This document shows positions 22,601-35,029 of a stretch of 64,000 bases of DNA, in pieces (position 1 is the stretch's first letter; each line of letters opens with the position of its first letter). The stretch covers positions 581,390 to 645,389 of the forward strand of contig KN834760.1 in assembly GCA_000827265.1 (NCBI GenBank), given 5' to 3'. Source of the stretch: Collybiopsis luxurians FD-317 M1. Its lineage: Eukaryota > Basidiomycota > Agaricomycetes > Agaricales > Omphalotaceae. Position numbers and translations under genes: made by a program. The notes beneath the pieces are model-generated. The model was not told the origin of the DNA, made no database searches, and saw only the letters and a program-made list of their open reading frames with translations.

Positions 22601-23118
22601 GTCATACGCATGTTTGACGCACCGGTTACGCACTGGACGCACCGAACGCACTTGACGCACCGACAGAAAAATTGACGCATTTGATCTGTAATCAAACTCT
22701 GATGCGCATACGCACTGATGCGCATACACACTGATGCGCATACGCACTGATGCGCATACACACTGATGCGCATACGCACTGATGCGCATACGCACTGATA
22801 CGCATCTATACGCACTGGGATGCATTTGCGGCAAGATGCGTCAAATGCGTTCAAGTGACACCAAAATATGCGTCATGCGTAAATATCAAAATGACTTAAA
22901 CCAAGGTTTTGCACTCGCAGTTTCGATGCATTATAAACCAGATATATAGCAAGGTAATGTGAAATGCTCAATTGTAATTCATTATGCACGAGAAACGAGG
23001 CAAAATACTTTAGAAAACATTATTTAATGGGCTTTAATATGGGTAACTTGACGCATAGACGCATACGCATACGCACATACGCACCCGAAAACGCGTGACG
23101 CACCACGTTGACGCATAA
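22601..23118. repeat. ACGCA/TGCGT-rich block with a 16-bp tandem array
   Basis: Six exact-length units of the type GATGCGCATACGCACT lie at 22,701-22,796, followed by a degenerate seventh to 22,816. Units 1, 3, 5 and 6 end CGCACT while 2 and 4 end ACACT, an alternating higher-order pattern. Scattered GACGCAC/GACGCAT words extend the composition from about 22,610 to 22,870 and again at 23,050-23,118, with about 180 bp of ordinary sequence between. Translating the array gives meaningless periodic peptides. Confidence 0.8.
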
Positions 23119-23126
23119 TTCTACCC

Positions 23127-24147
23127 ACCGATGGAATATCCAGCGATTACCATCATGGCGCGTAGCGATGCTCATAACACTCAATAACATTAACCCTGGT
23201 TATTTTGCTAATACTTGGGTTCTTGATTGGCCCTCGAAATATGTGTACTACCCATGGTGGCCGAAGCTGCGATTACGGGCCTGCATCTCGAAGAACTGTG
23301 CTGATCTTTCCACGTGTTATGCAATGCGATTATATTCAAATCCTCCATTCCAGATGGCGATTACTTGGGTCCTCGACGCTCGGTCGGTAGTTTCCGGAGG
23401 CGAAATCGGTTTCATATACATATCACCATCAAGTACGCGACCTGTAAGTACCTCAGGTCCTTATTTCTTAGCGCCTTCAATCCCTATAACCGTATACGTA
23501 ATCATCCTGATCGATCTCAACTGCTCCGTCATTGAGGAAACGGTCCATCCTGTGGGAGTTACTACCCTCGATTCGACCAATCCAAGCTCAAATAAACATG
23601 CATTACCAAAGCATACCAGTTTGTCTACACCGAGATTCGCCCCAATTTCGACTAATCATCTGGATCGCAGTGCTAGAAGGCGGGGTAAATACTGGTACTA
23701 GCGGCGGATCCACACCACTAGTACAGTGAAATGGCTTGTAAAGACCTTAACACTGCAACTGTTTTCGTACTAATTTTGTGATAGCCTTAGAAACTCGCAC
23801 AGCAAATCTTACTGTCACTACCCTTCGTTCAAGAGGCACCCACAAAGAAAATTGTAGAACACAGTTTTCTAAGAATCCCCGTACTCAGCTACTCACTCGC
23901 TCACTCGCTACATATGTCTGTAGCAATCTCCGGGGGAAGGGAAGGCAGCGGAGTGTTACTGCGCTAGAGTAGAACAACCAATCACGGCTGACAGTTTTGA
24001 CTTCGAGATCATAACATACATGATTCCAAGAAGATAGAAATAATTAGTGTTACAGAAAAGTTCCGAGTCCCGAGTTCTTCCTTCAGAGCACCTGCAGGCG
24101 CAGGATCCCCAACAGAAGTAAGAAAAGCGACGGATAATTGGCAATCG
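23127..24147 (+). repeat. Dispersed repeat of about 1 kb, copy 1
   Basis: From GATGGAATATC at about 23,127 to about 24,147 the sequence matches 28,931-29,952 in the same orientation with only scattered substitutions and small indels (I estimate over 90% identity by eye). Neither end shows TG...CA. The flanks do not continue the match. ORFs inside it are not conserved intact between copies, so it appears non-coding. Confidence 0.8.
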
Positions 24148-26110
24148 AATAGACTTTACAGCACCATCAGGATTCTGGTCTTTCCGCCAAGCACTCTTCT
24201 ATTCCATCCTACTCATAGCATTTACACTGCGTCCTTTTTCCTTCTTCTGTCCTGCTTATTAGGGAACTACATCAGCCTATTAGTTAACGTTATTTAATCA
24301 AGAAATCTTAGTATGTGCTGAAGGCTTTTCTGATGTTATTAACAGGATACAACAACGAGTGTCTCCCTGAATGGAAACAGATTATTGTAATAATCATATA
24401 CAAAGAGTCTTTTTACCCTTCTAGGGTCCGCTCAATGTTTAGATATACCCTTTCTGTATGATTAATCCTCAATCGTGAAGTTCTGGCATGGAATTATATG
24501 AAGAGAGTTATAGGAAGGTGTTCCCAAACCCATGCAAATCAAAAATCTATACCGGGGGACTCCACACATATCTACTATCCACTACATAATGAGTAGTCCC
24601 TCAGATGTGAAATGGCGGTTAGAAGTATTACAATCAGGAATCGGTACGTATCAATAGGACTTTGACAGTTCTCTAATAAATAAGATAGAAGGAGGGAGAA
24701 TACGGTAGTAACGAAGGAAATGGAAGTTCAACAGAGATGGCCCAAAATTCAGTTGTGGGAGATGGGCTATAAATCGCTTGAATGGGCGGAGAATCGACGC
24801 TAAGTCTGTAAACTCTCAATATCCGTCAACACCATACTCGAAAGCGGACTACACACAATCATAGCGGGTACATTTATTCCTAGTGCTGCTGTCGGTAGTA
24901 TTTTGCCCCGGTTAATTTTCTTGAAGGATGGTCTGAGAGCAAGGGATTTCACGTCGTCTCACAGTCAGAAAAACACTATTCGGGGGAGAGACGTACTACT
25001 GTGTTGTCAGTTTTGTCAGAAGAGGAATACCCATGAAGTTCTCTTCGCAAAACTGGTCTAGAATTCAGGATCTGCGAAGAAGAGGGAATCATCAGTGGCA
25101 TATCTTGACAGTGTTCGAGTGATTGGAATTGAGACGCACTGCTAGAATGGTGTTTCTAAAGCCCCTAATACTGATTAGATATCCATTCTACGGGCTCTAG
25201 ACTGCCAACACGTACGTGTATACTCTACCCATTGGCTAATATAACGTATAAATCGATATTCATAAGACCATGATAAACGAAAGGATAGACTTACGATTGA
25301 GAAAATCATGCCCAGCGTTGATTCTGGCCACACAGTCTGCAGGTCAGACTAATTCAAATTCCTAGCTGCTCAGTCTTGCAACACACGACATACGGTAGTC
25401 ATGAGAATCATGAGCTACAATTTAGCCATCAGCCACCCTCTCTTTCTAACATTTACTATATCATAAAGCCGGCTGTTACACACCGAGAAGAAACTCGCAG
25501 CAGACGCGCTTTCAACCGCGTTACGTATCAATCGCGAAACAACATGATTTGTGCCTACACATTGGATATTGACAATGAATCTGGTATACTGCGCCAACAC
25601 TTAAGCAGACGCACTCGGGGAACCAGTTCGAGACTTTCGGAGGTAATAAATGAGGCAAGCGCTGTGAAACTTTGTCATCTGCCGAAGCACTTGATGGAGT
25701 GAAGTTCTAAGCTCGCCTAATTGCCACATCTGTCACAACTGAGATAACTGTCCAGCTGGATGATTCATTGAAATCTGCAGATGGACGCACACATTCAGGT
25801 CAACAAGTCGCACCTGTCTAGGATATGATGAAAATGGCTCATAAGCAATATACTGTGATAAAAGACTCAGTTGGAAAAGAGATCCACGGCGAAATACACG
25901 TACTTTGTTTGTTGCATAGAGAGAGCCGACGTCATGATTCCCAGAGATCCCTTTTGTAGCGCCTTGCCATTACTCACAGCTTCGGAAACTAATTATCCTA
26001 TCAAGCATACCTCGACGCACGACAAAGTCAAAAGAGTAATGAAGATGATCCGTGAGCCTGACAGCTTTTTGACACGATGTGAAAGAAACACTTGAATCGG
26101 AAGTGCGGAG
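24148..26110. other. Intergenic sequence without supportable genes
   Basis: CpG-normal sequence with only short unconvincing ORFs. It separates copy 1 of the dispersed repeat from a membrane-protein fragment. Confidence 0.3.
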
Positions 26111-26632
26111 CTAACGATAGCCAGGGGTTTCCGTATGTGGTTGAATTAGAATACGGACATTCTGGGCGATGGACGAACTCGCAACGCACAAAACTGTCAA
26201 GCCAAAAACTGAAGTTGTTGTCCATGCAACAGTCACAAAGTATGCTGAATTCGCGTAATTCTCGACGGCATATTGCCAAAGCATATACACTGAGACCGCA
26301 GATTGGAAGGTGTCAATTAGCAGTTCCCAAGAGATAAATAACCTTGTACCGTCGAAGGTCACAAAACAAAGAAAATAGATACTCGAACTTTGGATGCTCA
26401 CTTTATTGAAAGGGGATCTCGAGTCCCAGCTGTAAAGTACCTTATAAATTGCAGAAAACAGAGACCATAAAGGAAGGTGTTGAGCTACGGGTCTACCATC
26501 AGAATCGGAGCAGAGCAGAGTAAACCCATATACCATCGTAGCAATTAACAGAGGTCCTAGGATCGCAAGAACTTCGTTATTCGACCAAGCCAAAGTACGT
26601 ATCAGCTGGCTTCGAACCGCTACAGAAGTCAT
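26111..26632 (-). pseudogene. DUF6534-like membrane protein, 5' fragment
   Basis: The ATG at 26,632 opens a hydrophobic N-terminus (EVLAILGPLLIATMVYGFTL). Two probable introns follow: GTAGACCC...TATAAG and GTGAGCAT...ACAAG. Between them a short exon reads YFTAGTRDPLSIK. Then comes LLIDTFQSAVSVYMLWQYAV, NYANSAYFVTVAWTTTSVFG and a hydrophobic run. This order (first helix, short loop with D..S.K, LD/ID-T.QSA...Y) matches the agaricomycete integral membrane family annotated DUF6534, function unknown. The later helices were not found downstream, so the gene is probably truncated. Confidence 0.55.
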
Positions 26633-28332
26633 ATGAAATGGCTGGATGGAAGGAAAGAAGAGGTTTTTGATGGATGAAAAACCATCGCCCTATTTATAAG
26701 TAGTGTAGTTGGGTTGTAACACCGATTGGTGGAAGAGAGTCTATCTTTACCATAAAACCGTACATACCTGTCAGAGCAAGAGGCTTCGAGATTCAGATCT
26801 GGGATACGGTGGGGCCCCCGGTCCAGACAGCTCCAGCTGGCATACGGCATGACCGGCAGCCGCGTATGCCTCGAGTAATGGAACGTTGCCAGCCACTGTA
26901 CTGCCGCACCTGATGCTTTTTCATACCAGTTTTTATCTGACTAGTAACATCTGGGTGCAAACTCTGTATAATAATCGATTCCTCGCGCAACAAGCTTTGG
27001 ATGCGGGAGATTCGGCTTTCCTATCATGGAAGCAGGTAAAATGGGGTTCGAAAATTAAAATTGAATAAGATTTTTGGCCAAGAATATACGGAAATTGAAA
27101 CGCACAAGGGTAAGTAAGAAACTTTTCCAAAAAGCTTGTTCTGAAGCATTTCATTGCCAAGCTATGTCTTTCGCTGCGTGGGCCAGAAATTTTGCAGTTG
27201 AAATTAGTACTAATTGATCTAGACGAATTTGAGACAAATTGTTTTTTGCGCAAACGCTTTTAAGTTTCGATTTGTTGCTTGGCCGTCGTTTTTCTCTTCC
27301 GGGATCTCGCTAGCGATATCACCGTGACGTGTTTCAGATGGAGGCCCATCTGCTTCCGATTAGCCGAAATCCGTTTACATTTCCCGGGGTCCGTATGAAT
27401 TTGAGCTATGATAATATGATAAAAGTTCATTTTAGAAATGTCAGTGCCACAAACGCATGTGGTAAGATTCAGTACAGTCCACCCGTATTTCCATGATTTG
27501 CCCTCTCCGTTGGGAACAGGTAGGAGAAGATGGTATTTCGAAAAGAGTAAAGAAGCCAGAGAGATATTAGCGAAAAATATCTGAATGAAAGGCAGATTTT
27601 CGCCGACCATTTGCTTGTGTTGTCAAATTGAACACTTTGTATGAACCTTACATGAAGATAAGAATTTGAAAACGCAGAAAAGCTGGCATTGCATGCACCG
27701 GTATAAAGGTCTTGAGCATAAAGGAAAATTTCATCTGAAATCAGTGACAGCGTACGCCGCAGAACTGTCGAGCTGAAATGCAAAGGATGAGAGGAATGAA
27801 AGATACTTAACGGCCTTCATGCAGCGCTGTACTAGTCCGCGATCCATCGTCAAATCCGTCGATGCCGTTCTAATAGTACATACGGCACGCGTCGGCCAGG
27901 AAGGCTTGGATAAGGCAACCAAGCTTCAAAATATAGATATGCCTGGGTTATTTTCTCTCGGCGCCGATTCTAACATGAACCCTTCATTCCTGCAGGCTCA
28001 AGCAGTAAGCCGCCACTGTGACGGTTTTTACCGCAAGCCAGGTTTTTTTTTATCCACGGCATGCCATTTTGGGCAAGTCGGGCAAGTTGATGCTTTCCAC
28101 CTCTGTTTTCCATCTGTTCCCAATCTATCAACTTCCAGCACACACTGTAATCATTGAAGAGACCATAATGTCTAAAATTGGTCTAATGAATGAAAGTTCA
28201 GTATACTTTCGGTTGTGTATTCTAGCCCAGTTCGTCGAAAGGCAATGAATAATATAACATTCCGAGAGTGCGGAACAATAAATCACTATTTGTTTTTGCG
28301 TCTATCCAATACAGCCTCCGAAGGAATTAAAT
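26633..28332. other. Intergenic sequence without supportable genes
   Basis: Short ORFs on both strands (for example 27,819-28,157 +) lack recognisable motifs. No repeats were noticed. Confidence 0.3.
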
Positions 28333-28819
28333 ATGGCAGGCGGCGGCAAGGTGGGCAAGCCGACAAGCCGATCAGGCCGGTCAATTGATTCTAGACTCCG
28401 CGACACTGCCGATTCCTTTGACTGAAGATCATCTCGACGAAACGATACGCACTGCAACGAAGAATTTCACCAGTCTTGCCGCGATACTCAGGGAAGGACA
28501 TCTTGTGCTTGCGATCGCTGTTGTCAATTTGGGTAAACTTCTTGCGGCAGATGAGCCCTCCCCTCGCACTCCCGTGCCCAACTCATCCGGCTCATCCCTC
28601 GAAGCTCAAGCGATATACCCTCCATCTGGTTTTCCGAGCCTGAAAATTGCGTACGAGATATAAGGAAGGTGCTTTCGATTGGATTTGGGGGCGCAAATGA
28701 GGGTGGGCAAGCTAGGAGGGAGGTTAGGGAGATGATTGTTGCGTTGGAGAAGGAGATGGGGGTGTTTAAGCAGAGTGTGAGGAATGTGTTGGAGGATACT
28801 GTGCAGAAGAGGGAGGGTT
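28333..28819 (+). pseudogene. Small frameshifted coding remnant, unknown family
   Basis: The ATG at 28,333 begins a Gly/Lys/Arg-rich start. The better coding frame, entered near 28,385, reads TEDHLDETIRTATKNFTSLA and VLAIAVVNLGKLLA up to about 28,630. It then passes to another frame (ARREVREMIVALEKEMGVF, then SVRNVLEDTVQKREG) that stops at 28,819. Both parts are amphipathic-helical with good codon use, so this is probably one decayed helical protein. No family is recognised. Confidence 0.4.
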
Positions 28820-28930
28820 AGGACTGGGTAACATCGAGCTTGGGGGAGGGAGCAGCTTCTCCAAGGTTGAGAGTCGTCCTCCGCCTCGTTTCTTTACTCC
28901 TTCATATGGCAGGGAGGATGCCTGTCTATG

Positions 28931-29952
28931 TGATGGAATATCTAGCGAATACCACCATGGCGCGTAGCGATGCTCATGGCACTCAATAACATTAACCCTG
29001 GTTATTCTGCTAATACTTGGGTTCTTGATTGGCTCTCGAAATATGTATACTATCCATGGTGGCCGAAGCTGCGATTACGGGCTTGCATCTCGAAGAACTG
29101 TGCTGATCTTTCCACATGTTATGCAATGAGATTATATTCAAATCCTCCATTCCAGATGGCGATTACTTGAGTCCTCGACGCTTGGTCGGTAGTTTCCAGA
29201 GGCGAAATCGGTTTCATATACATATCACCATCAAGTAGGCAACCCGTAAGTATCTCAGGTCCTCATTTCTTAGCGCCTCCAGTCCCTATATCCGTAATCA
29301 TCCTGATCAATCTCAACCGTTCTGTCATTGAGGAAACGGCCCATCCTGTAGGAGGTACTACCCTCGATTCGACCAGTCCAAGCTCAAATAAACATGCATT
29401 ACCAAAGCGTACCAGCTTGTCTACACCGAGATTCGCCTCAATTTCGACTACTCATCTGGATCCAGTGAGAGTGGTAGAAGGCGGGGTAAACACTGGTACT
29501 AGCGGCGGATCCACAACACTAGTACAGTGAAATGGCTTGTAAAAACTTAAACACTGCAGTTGTTTTCGTAATAATCCTATGATAGCATTAGAAACTCACA
29601 CAGCAGGTCCCGCTGTCACTACTCTTCGTTTAAGAGGAACCCACAAAGAATAAAGTGTAGAACACGGTTTTTTGAGGACCCCCATACTCACCTACTCACA
29701 CGCTCACTCGCTACATTCGTCTGTAGCAATCCCCTGCGGAAGAGAAGGCAGCGGAGTGCTACTGCGCTACGAGCAGAACAACCAAGCATGGCTGACAGTT
29801 TCGATTTCGAGATCATAACATACATGATTCCAAGATGAAGATAGAAAAAGAAATAATTAATATTACAGAAGAGTTCCGAATTCCGAGTCCTTCCTTCAGA
29901 GCACCTACAGGCGCAGGATCCCCAGCAGAAATAAGAAAAGCGGCGGATAATG
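28931..29952 (+). repeat. Dispersed repeat of about 1 kb, copy 2
   Basis: This is the direct repeat of 23,127-24,147, starting with the same GATGGAATATC and ending near GCGGATAATGGGC. The separation is 5.8 kb. It begins about 110 bp after the stop of the preceding coding remnant. Confidence 0.8.
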
Positions 29953-31429
29953 GGCATATTCCAATGGCCAATGGGTACGGATGGTTGTTGTAGCGGTAGC
30001 GAGCGAGCGGGCAACTACCAGTAGATTCTCCTCTCGACAGTCCTGGTCCTCGGAACGCTCCCACCAATGAGAGGGACTTGGTTTGGACGCTGGTACGACA
30101 CCACGCGCTTTACACGCGTCACGGTTGGGTACCTAAGCAAAGGAACCGGAGAAATTTAAGGCATGAACACGGGGGTAGGACGGCGGAGTAATTGGGCGGA
30201 GAGTAAGGAAGAGCATGACACAGTCAGCAATTGTTAAAATTTAACCATGAAAAAAAGGTTGGATACTAACCAGGCATGGTACACTTCGCTGCTATCGAGC
30301 TGGACTTCGATTATTTGTCGGCCCTAAGAAGAATCAAACCGAGTATGAGAAGGCGCAGAGGAATTACAGTTCAGCAACGTACTAGGTAGTCAATATGTGA
30401 CCCAACGACAAGGCCTTCCTTACGGCCTGCTAATCCATGGTTGACTGCGACAACGTCACCGGGCTACAATGGGTTGGAGCGGGGTGGGAGGAAAAGAATG
30501 ATGACATAGTATATAGAAAAAGAAAAGGAAAAAAAAGTAGCAGTCAGCAGCGTGAATGTAACGAAGACCAATTCCGAACGCACGTAGATATCTTCAGCAG
30601 ACATTTCTTCTCTATTGCGCTTCGTGTTCTAGCTTTAAAAAAAAAAATTCGTTCTTCCCAAACTGTTTTCTATAATGAAGGCGACGCCGAGTAGAAGATA
30701 TAAAAGGTTGCACTGAGTGTACTGGAGATAAAAGAGGTCGCGGCCGACGGAGATAGCGATGAGGAAAGAAGGAAAAGGGTTTGCTTGAGGGTGTGATGAG
30801 ATGGGGGAAAAAGGTCAAGCTTTTATATAGATTAGATTGGGCCTTATTGTGCTTCCGACCCTTATTCGTGAGGCATGCCTCGTGTCGTAAGTAGATCAAA
30901 AAAAGTTTCCCGCCATGCGTAAAAGTGCTGGCAAATTAGACGGCGTCATTACTCTCACTCCATTGCCCTTTTTCAATAAATCTCGTTTCGTACGTCCTAG
31001 TACTAATACTACTTTGACAACTCGGACTCATCCACACAGGAAGATCTAGATATGTAGTAGGAGTGTACCAAAAAGTGCATTAGACGCGCGATCGAAAATC
31101 GTCGGCGAACCGCGGTACCAAAAAGAGTACAATGACGACTCGTACACGTGTAGACGGCGAGGTTCTTCGCTGTCCGGATTACGCCCGAGTTGACGGGGAG
31201 CACTTTGTAATCTCCGGAGCTTGGCCTTCTGCGCGTTGTTGAGCACAGGTTGAATTTCCGAGTAATAAACGAGAAACATGGTCCACACGTTTCATTCAGA
31301 TGTGAAAGATGATGTAGGCCAAAATTCGAGAATGAGCATCCGACTCTACAGTCATAACAATTCATGTCGCCTATGCCCCTCTGTCAAACTACACCGCTAT
31401 CCTTCATCATATTGACAATGCCAGATTGC
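29953..31429. other. Intergenic sequence
   Basis: An 80-codon minus-strand reading at 31,288-31,046 (contains PDSEEPRRLHVYESSLYSFW) has protein-like composition and could be an exon relic, but no family is recognised. A poly-A run lies near 30,636. Nothing else is supportable. Confidence 0.3.
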
Positions 31430-32899
31430 TTAAGGTTTCTCTCCAAACAGATTCTGCGCATTGGTTGTGAACAGCATAGTCTTGTCTGCAGCCGAGAGTA
31501 ATTCAGAATCCTCGATAGCAGCCAACGAACCAGGCTGAAGAACGTCCGGGGCGTACGGAAAATCCTATATACACCATTCATGAAGCAACGCCGAAGAGCT
31601 AGAATGGGAAGATAATCACTCACAGTACCAAAAAGAAGCCGAGTTTTCGGAATGCCGTATCCTAGGAGCCCAGCAACTTGATGAAAGTACGTGGGTCCTG
31701 CGGAATCCCACCAGAAGCTACGTTAAGCTCCGTCAGCTTCTGCGACGCTAAATGTTCCACTCTGGACAATTAATGCACACACCGAGATTGTAGAGTTTCA
31801 AGTGTAGCGTTGTATATCGCATCGGGTAAACGTTTCATCATTCTGTCAGCCGCTGCTGGGAAGGCGCCTCCGACTAGAGTAAAGGACAAAGAATTGGCAG
31901 TGATAAATAGGTTGAGTAACATAAAGGGTACCATGAGGAATAATATAGTCAATGTTGGTAAAGTTGAGGATAGTCTGCGTCATGATCAAATCCTCTAGTG
32001 TTCGCGCAGTTTCAAAGCTGTCGAACATTCTTCAGTACTAGATTAGGTTCAAAACGCGAAGAAACCCACTAGAACTCGATAACACCGGTGGCATACGGCG
32101 TCGGGTTCGCCTCAACCAGCTGTCCACTGACGTTCAGGTACGGCGTTGTCGGATGCACAAAAACAATCTGTCTTGTGGGCATGCTCTCCAGCGCCATAAG
32201 GAACGGACGCAAAACCGCACTTCCCAGATAGTTATCCTCAAAATTCGACGTCAAGAAAAATCCAACTGCGCTGAGTTGCTCCACAGCATACTTCGCCTCC
32301 ACGATGGCTTCGTCTGCGTAGGGAAGGGGTACGATCCCATAAAACTGAAGTTGATTCGGAACTGCACGAACTACGGCAACAATTTGCTCATTCATGAGAC
32401 GAGCGAGCGCTACCGTCAACGTTTTGTTACCCAAGAAGACGTTCGCAGCTGGAGTAGACGTCGAAATGACGGCGCGTCCGATGCCTTCACCGTCCATGAA
32501 AGCAAGCCAACTTTCGATATCCCATTGTGGGGTCGGACTTCCACCTGTAGAAGGGTCAGCAAAGAACTCGATTACACAAACGAAAGTATACGCGCCAGTA
32601 ATTGGTTGAATAGTTCTATACCAGTTGGGCACAATATGACCATGTACATCGATGATTGAGCCGTTAGCTTTGCGGTGAGAGGTCTGATTCGCATTCGCAT
32701 ATGTTGCAACTATTTCATTCAAAGCGTGAGGTCAATGTTATCTGAGTAGACGGTCAGCAGGGCACATTAGCGCAAGATAAAGAAACGATGAACCTGCTTC
32801 AGCATTTTGAAGGATAATTTGAGTTATGTTGGTCGAATGCCGGGCCAAACACAACGAAGAAAGTAACGCTAGTGAGCCGACGAAGAAAAGCAATCTCAT
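31430..32899 (-). pseudogene. Amidohydrolase, ACMSD-like (PF04909 type), copy A with an N-terminal deletion
   Basis: Exon 1 from the ATG at 32,899 encodes a signal-peptide-like start (MRLLFFVGSLALLSSLCLA). After a GT-AG intron the main exon carries the metal-binding H-x-H box (IIDVHGHIVPNWYR), FVHP (next His), then across introns PHVGGAFP and finally DFPYAP with the catalytic Asp. The stop is at 31,430. This order is that of TIM-barrel amidohydrolases related to ACMSD and 6-methylsalicylate decarboxylase, which hydrolyse or decarboxylate small acids. Relative to copy B, 22 bp are missing just after DNIDLT (about 32,725), giving a stop in the next codon, so the secreted form is probably lost. 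A TTATA box lies 40 bp upstream. Confidence 0.8.
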
Positions 32900-32938
32900 G
32901 TTGAGGAAAACCTAGATTTCTGAAGATTATTAGCGACC

Positions 32939-32943
32939 TTATA
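32939..32943 (-). promoter_or_regulatory. TATA box of amidohydrolase copy A
   Basis: Minus strand TTTATAAGG lies 40 bp upstream of the ATG. The identical element and spacing occur at copy B (35,019-35,023), so the duplication included the promoter. Confidence 0.5.
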
Positions 32944-33431
32944 AAGCGAATGGATTGAGTGGCACACTGGAATAGTTTTCGAAGTAGTGTTTCGAGGATG
33001 CTTATGTGGGCTTCGTCCCGGGCTCTATACCACATGATGAAGACTTTGAGCTTCGGATGCCTGGTGCCTGGAAGAAGGAAACTCGAACAAGGAAACCGGC
33101 ATTCAGAGTGGTGGCAGCCAGTTAGGCTTTAGCGAAGCAAGCCGAGAAGTTGGCTGGTATGGTTTGGGTGTGGTGAAAGAGTATTCAAGCGCGCGAACTA
33201 CGACTGCGTGATTTGGGCGTGACTGTCTGCCGAATATGCCGAATACCGGCGCTAAGGCGCCAGCCTAGGGCCTTGAGCTGGAAGCTTGTCCGGTGCCATT
33301 ACTTCAAGTAACAGAAATATTTTTCCTTGCGGCCTTTGCGGAGATGAAAGTCATCTGCCTCAACATACAAATTCAAGAATCCAGAATGACATTATCGTCC
33401 AAGTTATACAATTATGATAACGTTAGGTCGT

Positions 33432-34979
33432 TCATGGTTTCTTTCCAAACAGGTTCTCTGCATTGGTCGTAAACAGCATAGTCCTATCTCGAGCCGAAAG
33501 TAGATCAGAGCTTTCAATAGCTGCCAGATTACCAGGCTGTTTGACGCTTGGGGCATACGGAAAATCCTATCAATCCGGAAGCCATAATCAGCACGACAGA
33601 AAACGCGCGGTCAAGAAGCTGCCGAAGAAGGATGCGGTTCCAAGAAGAGAAGTGATAGAAAAGGATATTACTCACAGTACCGAAAAGAAGGCGAGTTTTC
33701 GGAATGCCGTACCCTAGGAGGCCAGCAGCTTGATGATAATACGTGGGTCCTGCAGAGTCCCACCAAAAGCTAGGGTTGATTTCCATCAGCCACCGCGACG
33801 TCAGCTGTTTCAATCTGGCTAGTCCATGTACATACCGAGTTTGTAGAGTTTCGAGTGTGGCGTTATAGATATCAGCGGAGAGGCGATTCTGCATTATTCT
33901 ATCAGCTGTAGAAGGGAAGGCTCCTCCGACTAGAGAGGGAAAATGATGGTCAGCGAATGCAAAAGGGCTGAGTGGAGGAATCCACCATGAGCAATAACAT
34001 AGTCGATATTGGTAAAGTTGAGTATGGTCTGCGTCAAGATCAAATCCTCTAGCGCTCGGGCAGTTTCAAAACTGTCAAATCGTCCTCAGAACGGATGGAG
34101 CTGGAGCATTACATGAAGCTCACTATAACTCAATAAGGCCAGTATTATATGACGTTGGATTTGCTTCAACCAGCCCTCCATCTATATTCAAATACGGCGC
34201 TGTCGGATGCACAAAAACGATCTGTCTTGTGGGCATGCTCTCCAGTGCCATAAGGAACGGACGCAAAACCGCACTTCCCAGATAGTTATCTTCAAAATTT
34301 GACATGAAGTAGAATCCGACGGCACCGAGTTGCTCCACAGCATATTTGGCTTCCACAATGGCTTCATCTGTGTAGGGAAGGGGTACGGCGCCAAAAAACT
34401 GTAGTTGTTTGGGGACTGCACAAGCAACAGCGGCGAGTTGCTCATTCAGGAGACGAGCGAGCGCTACCGTCATTGTCTTGTTGCCTAAAAAAACATTGGC
34501 ACCTGGACTAGAGATCGAAATAACGGCACGTCCAATGCCTTCACTGTCCATGAAGGCCAGCCAACTTTCGATATCCCATTGTGGGGTCGGAGTGCCATCT
34601 TTAGCTGAGTCAGTATGCTATTCAATTACACGAATGAGAGTTTACGCGCCAGTGATTGGTTGAATAGCTCTATACCAGTCGGGCACAATGTGAGCATGTA
34701 CGTCAATGATTGAACCATTGGCCTTGCGGTCAGAGGTCTGATTCGCATTTGCATATGTCGTAACTATTGCGTTTAAAGCATCATCGAGGAAGGGTAAAAC
34801 CGTGAGGTCAATGTTATCTGAGTACGTAGACGTTCAGCAGGGCCCAATAGCGTGAAATCAAGAAACAACCAACCTGCTTTAGCGTTTTGGATGATGGCTT
34901 GAGTTATACTGGCTGCATCTAGAGCCCAGCATGATAGAGGAATCAGCGCTGATAAGCCGACCAGCAAAGATACCTTCAT
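33432..34979 (-). pseudogene. Amidohydrolase, ACMSD-like, copy B with an in-frame TAA
   Basis: The ATG at 34,979 encodes a signal-like start (MKVSLLVGLSALIPLSCWAL). Exon 2 retains the 22 bp lost in copy A (DNIDLTVLPFLDDALNAIV), followed by IIDVHAHIVPDWYR, WDIESWLAFMDSEGIGRAVI, FVHPTAPYL, AHVGGAFPSTADR, WWDSAGPTYYH, LLFGT and DFPYAP. The stop is at 33,432. An in-frame TAA sits at 34,644-34,642, after QPITGA. The GT inside that codon could start an intron, but the downstream AG sites I tried leave the frame wrong. The enzyme is probably secreted, unusual for this family. Copy B lies 530 bp upstream of copy A and is transcribed in the same direction. It may be functional if splicing differs from my model. 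Confidence 0.75.
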
Positions 34980-35029
34980 GATGGGGAGAATCTGGATTCC
35001 TGGATGTCATTGGCGACCTTATAAAGTGA

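Noticed and set aside
22701..22816. Possible CRISPR-like array
   Set aside because: Units abut directly without unique spacers, and the genome is fungal.
22546..22854. ORFs of 79-102 codons on the minus strand with repeated Arg/Ile/Ala/His peptides
   Set aside because: They are translations of the 16-bp tandem array; peptide periodicity follows from the DNA repeat.
23127..29952. The two 1-kb repeats as LTRs of one element
   Set aside because: No TG...CA termini, polypurine tract, primer site or pol sequence between them.
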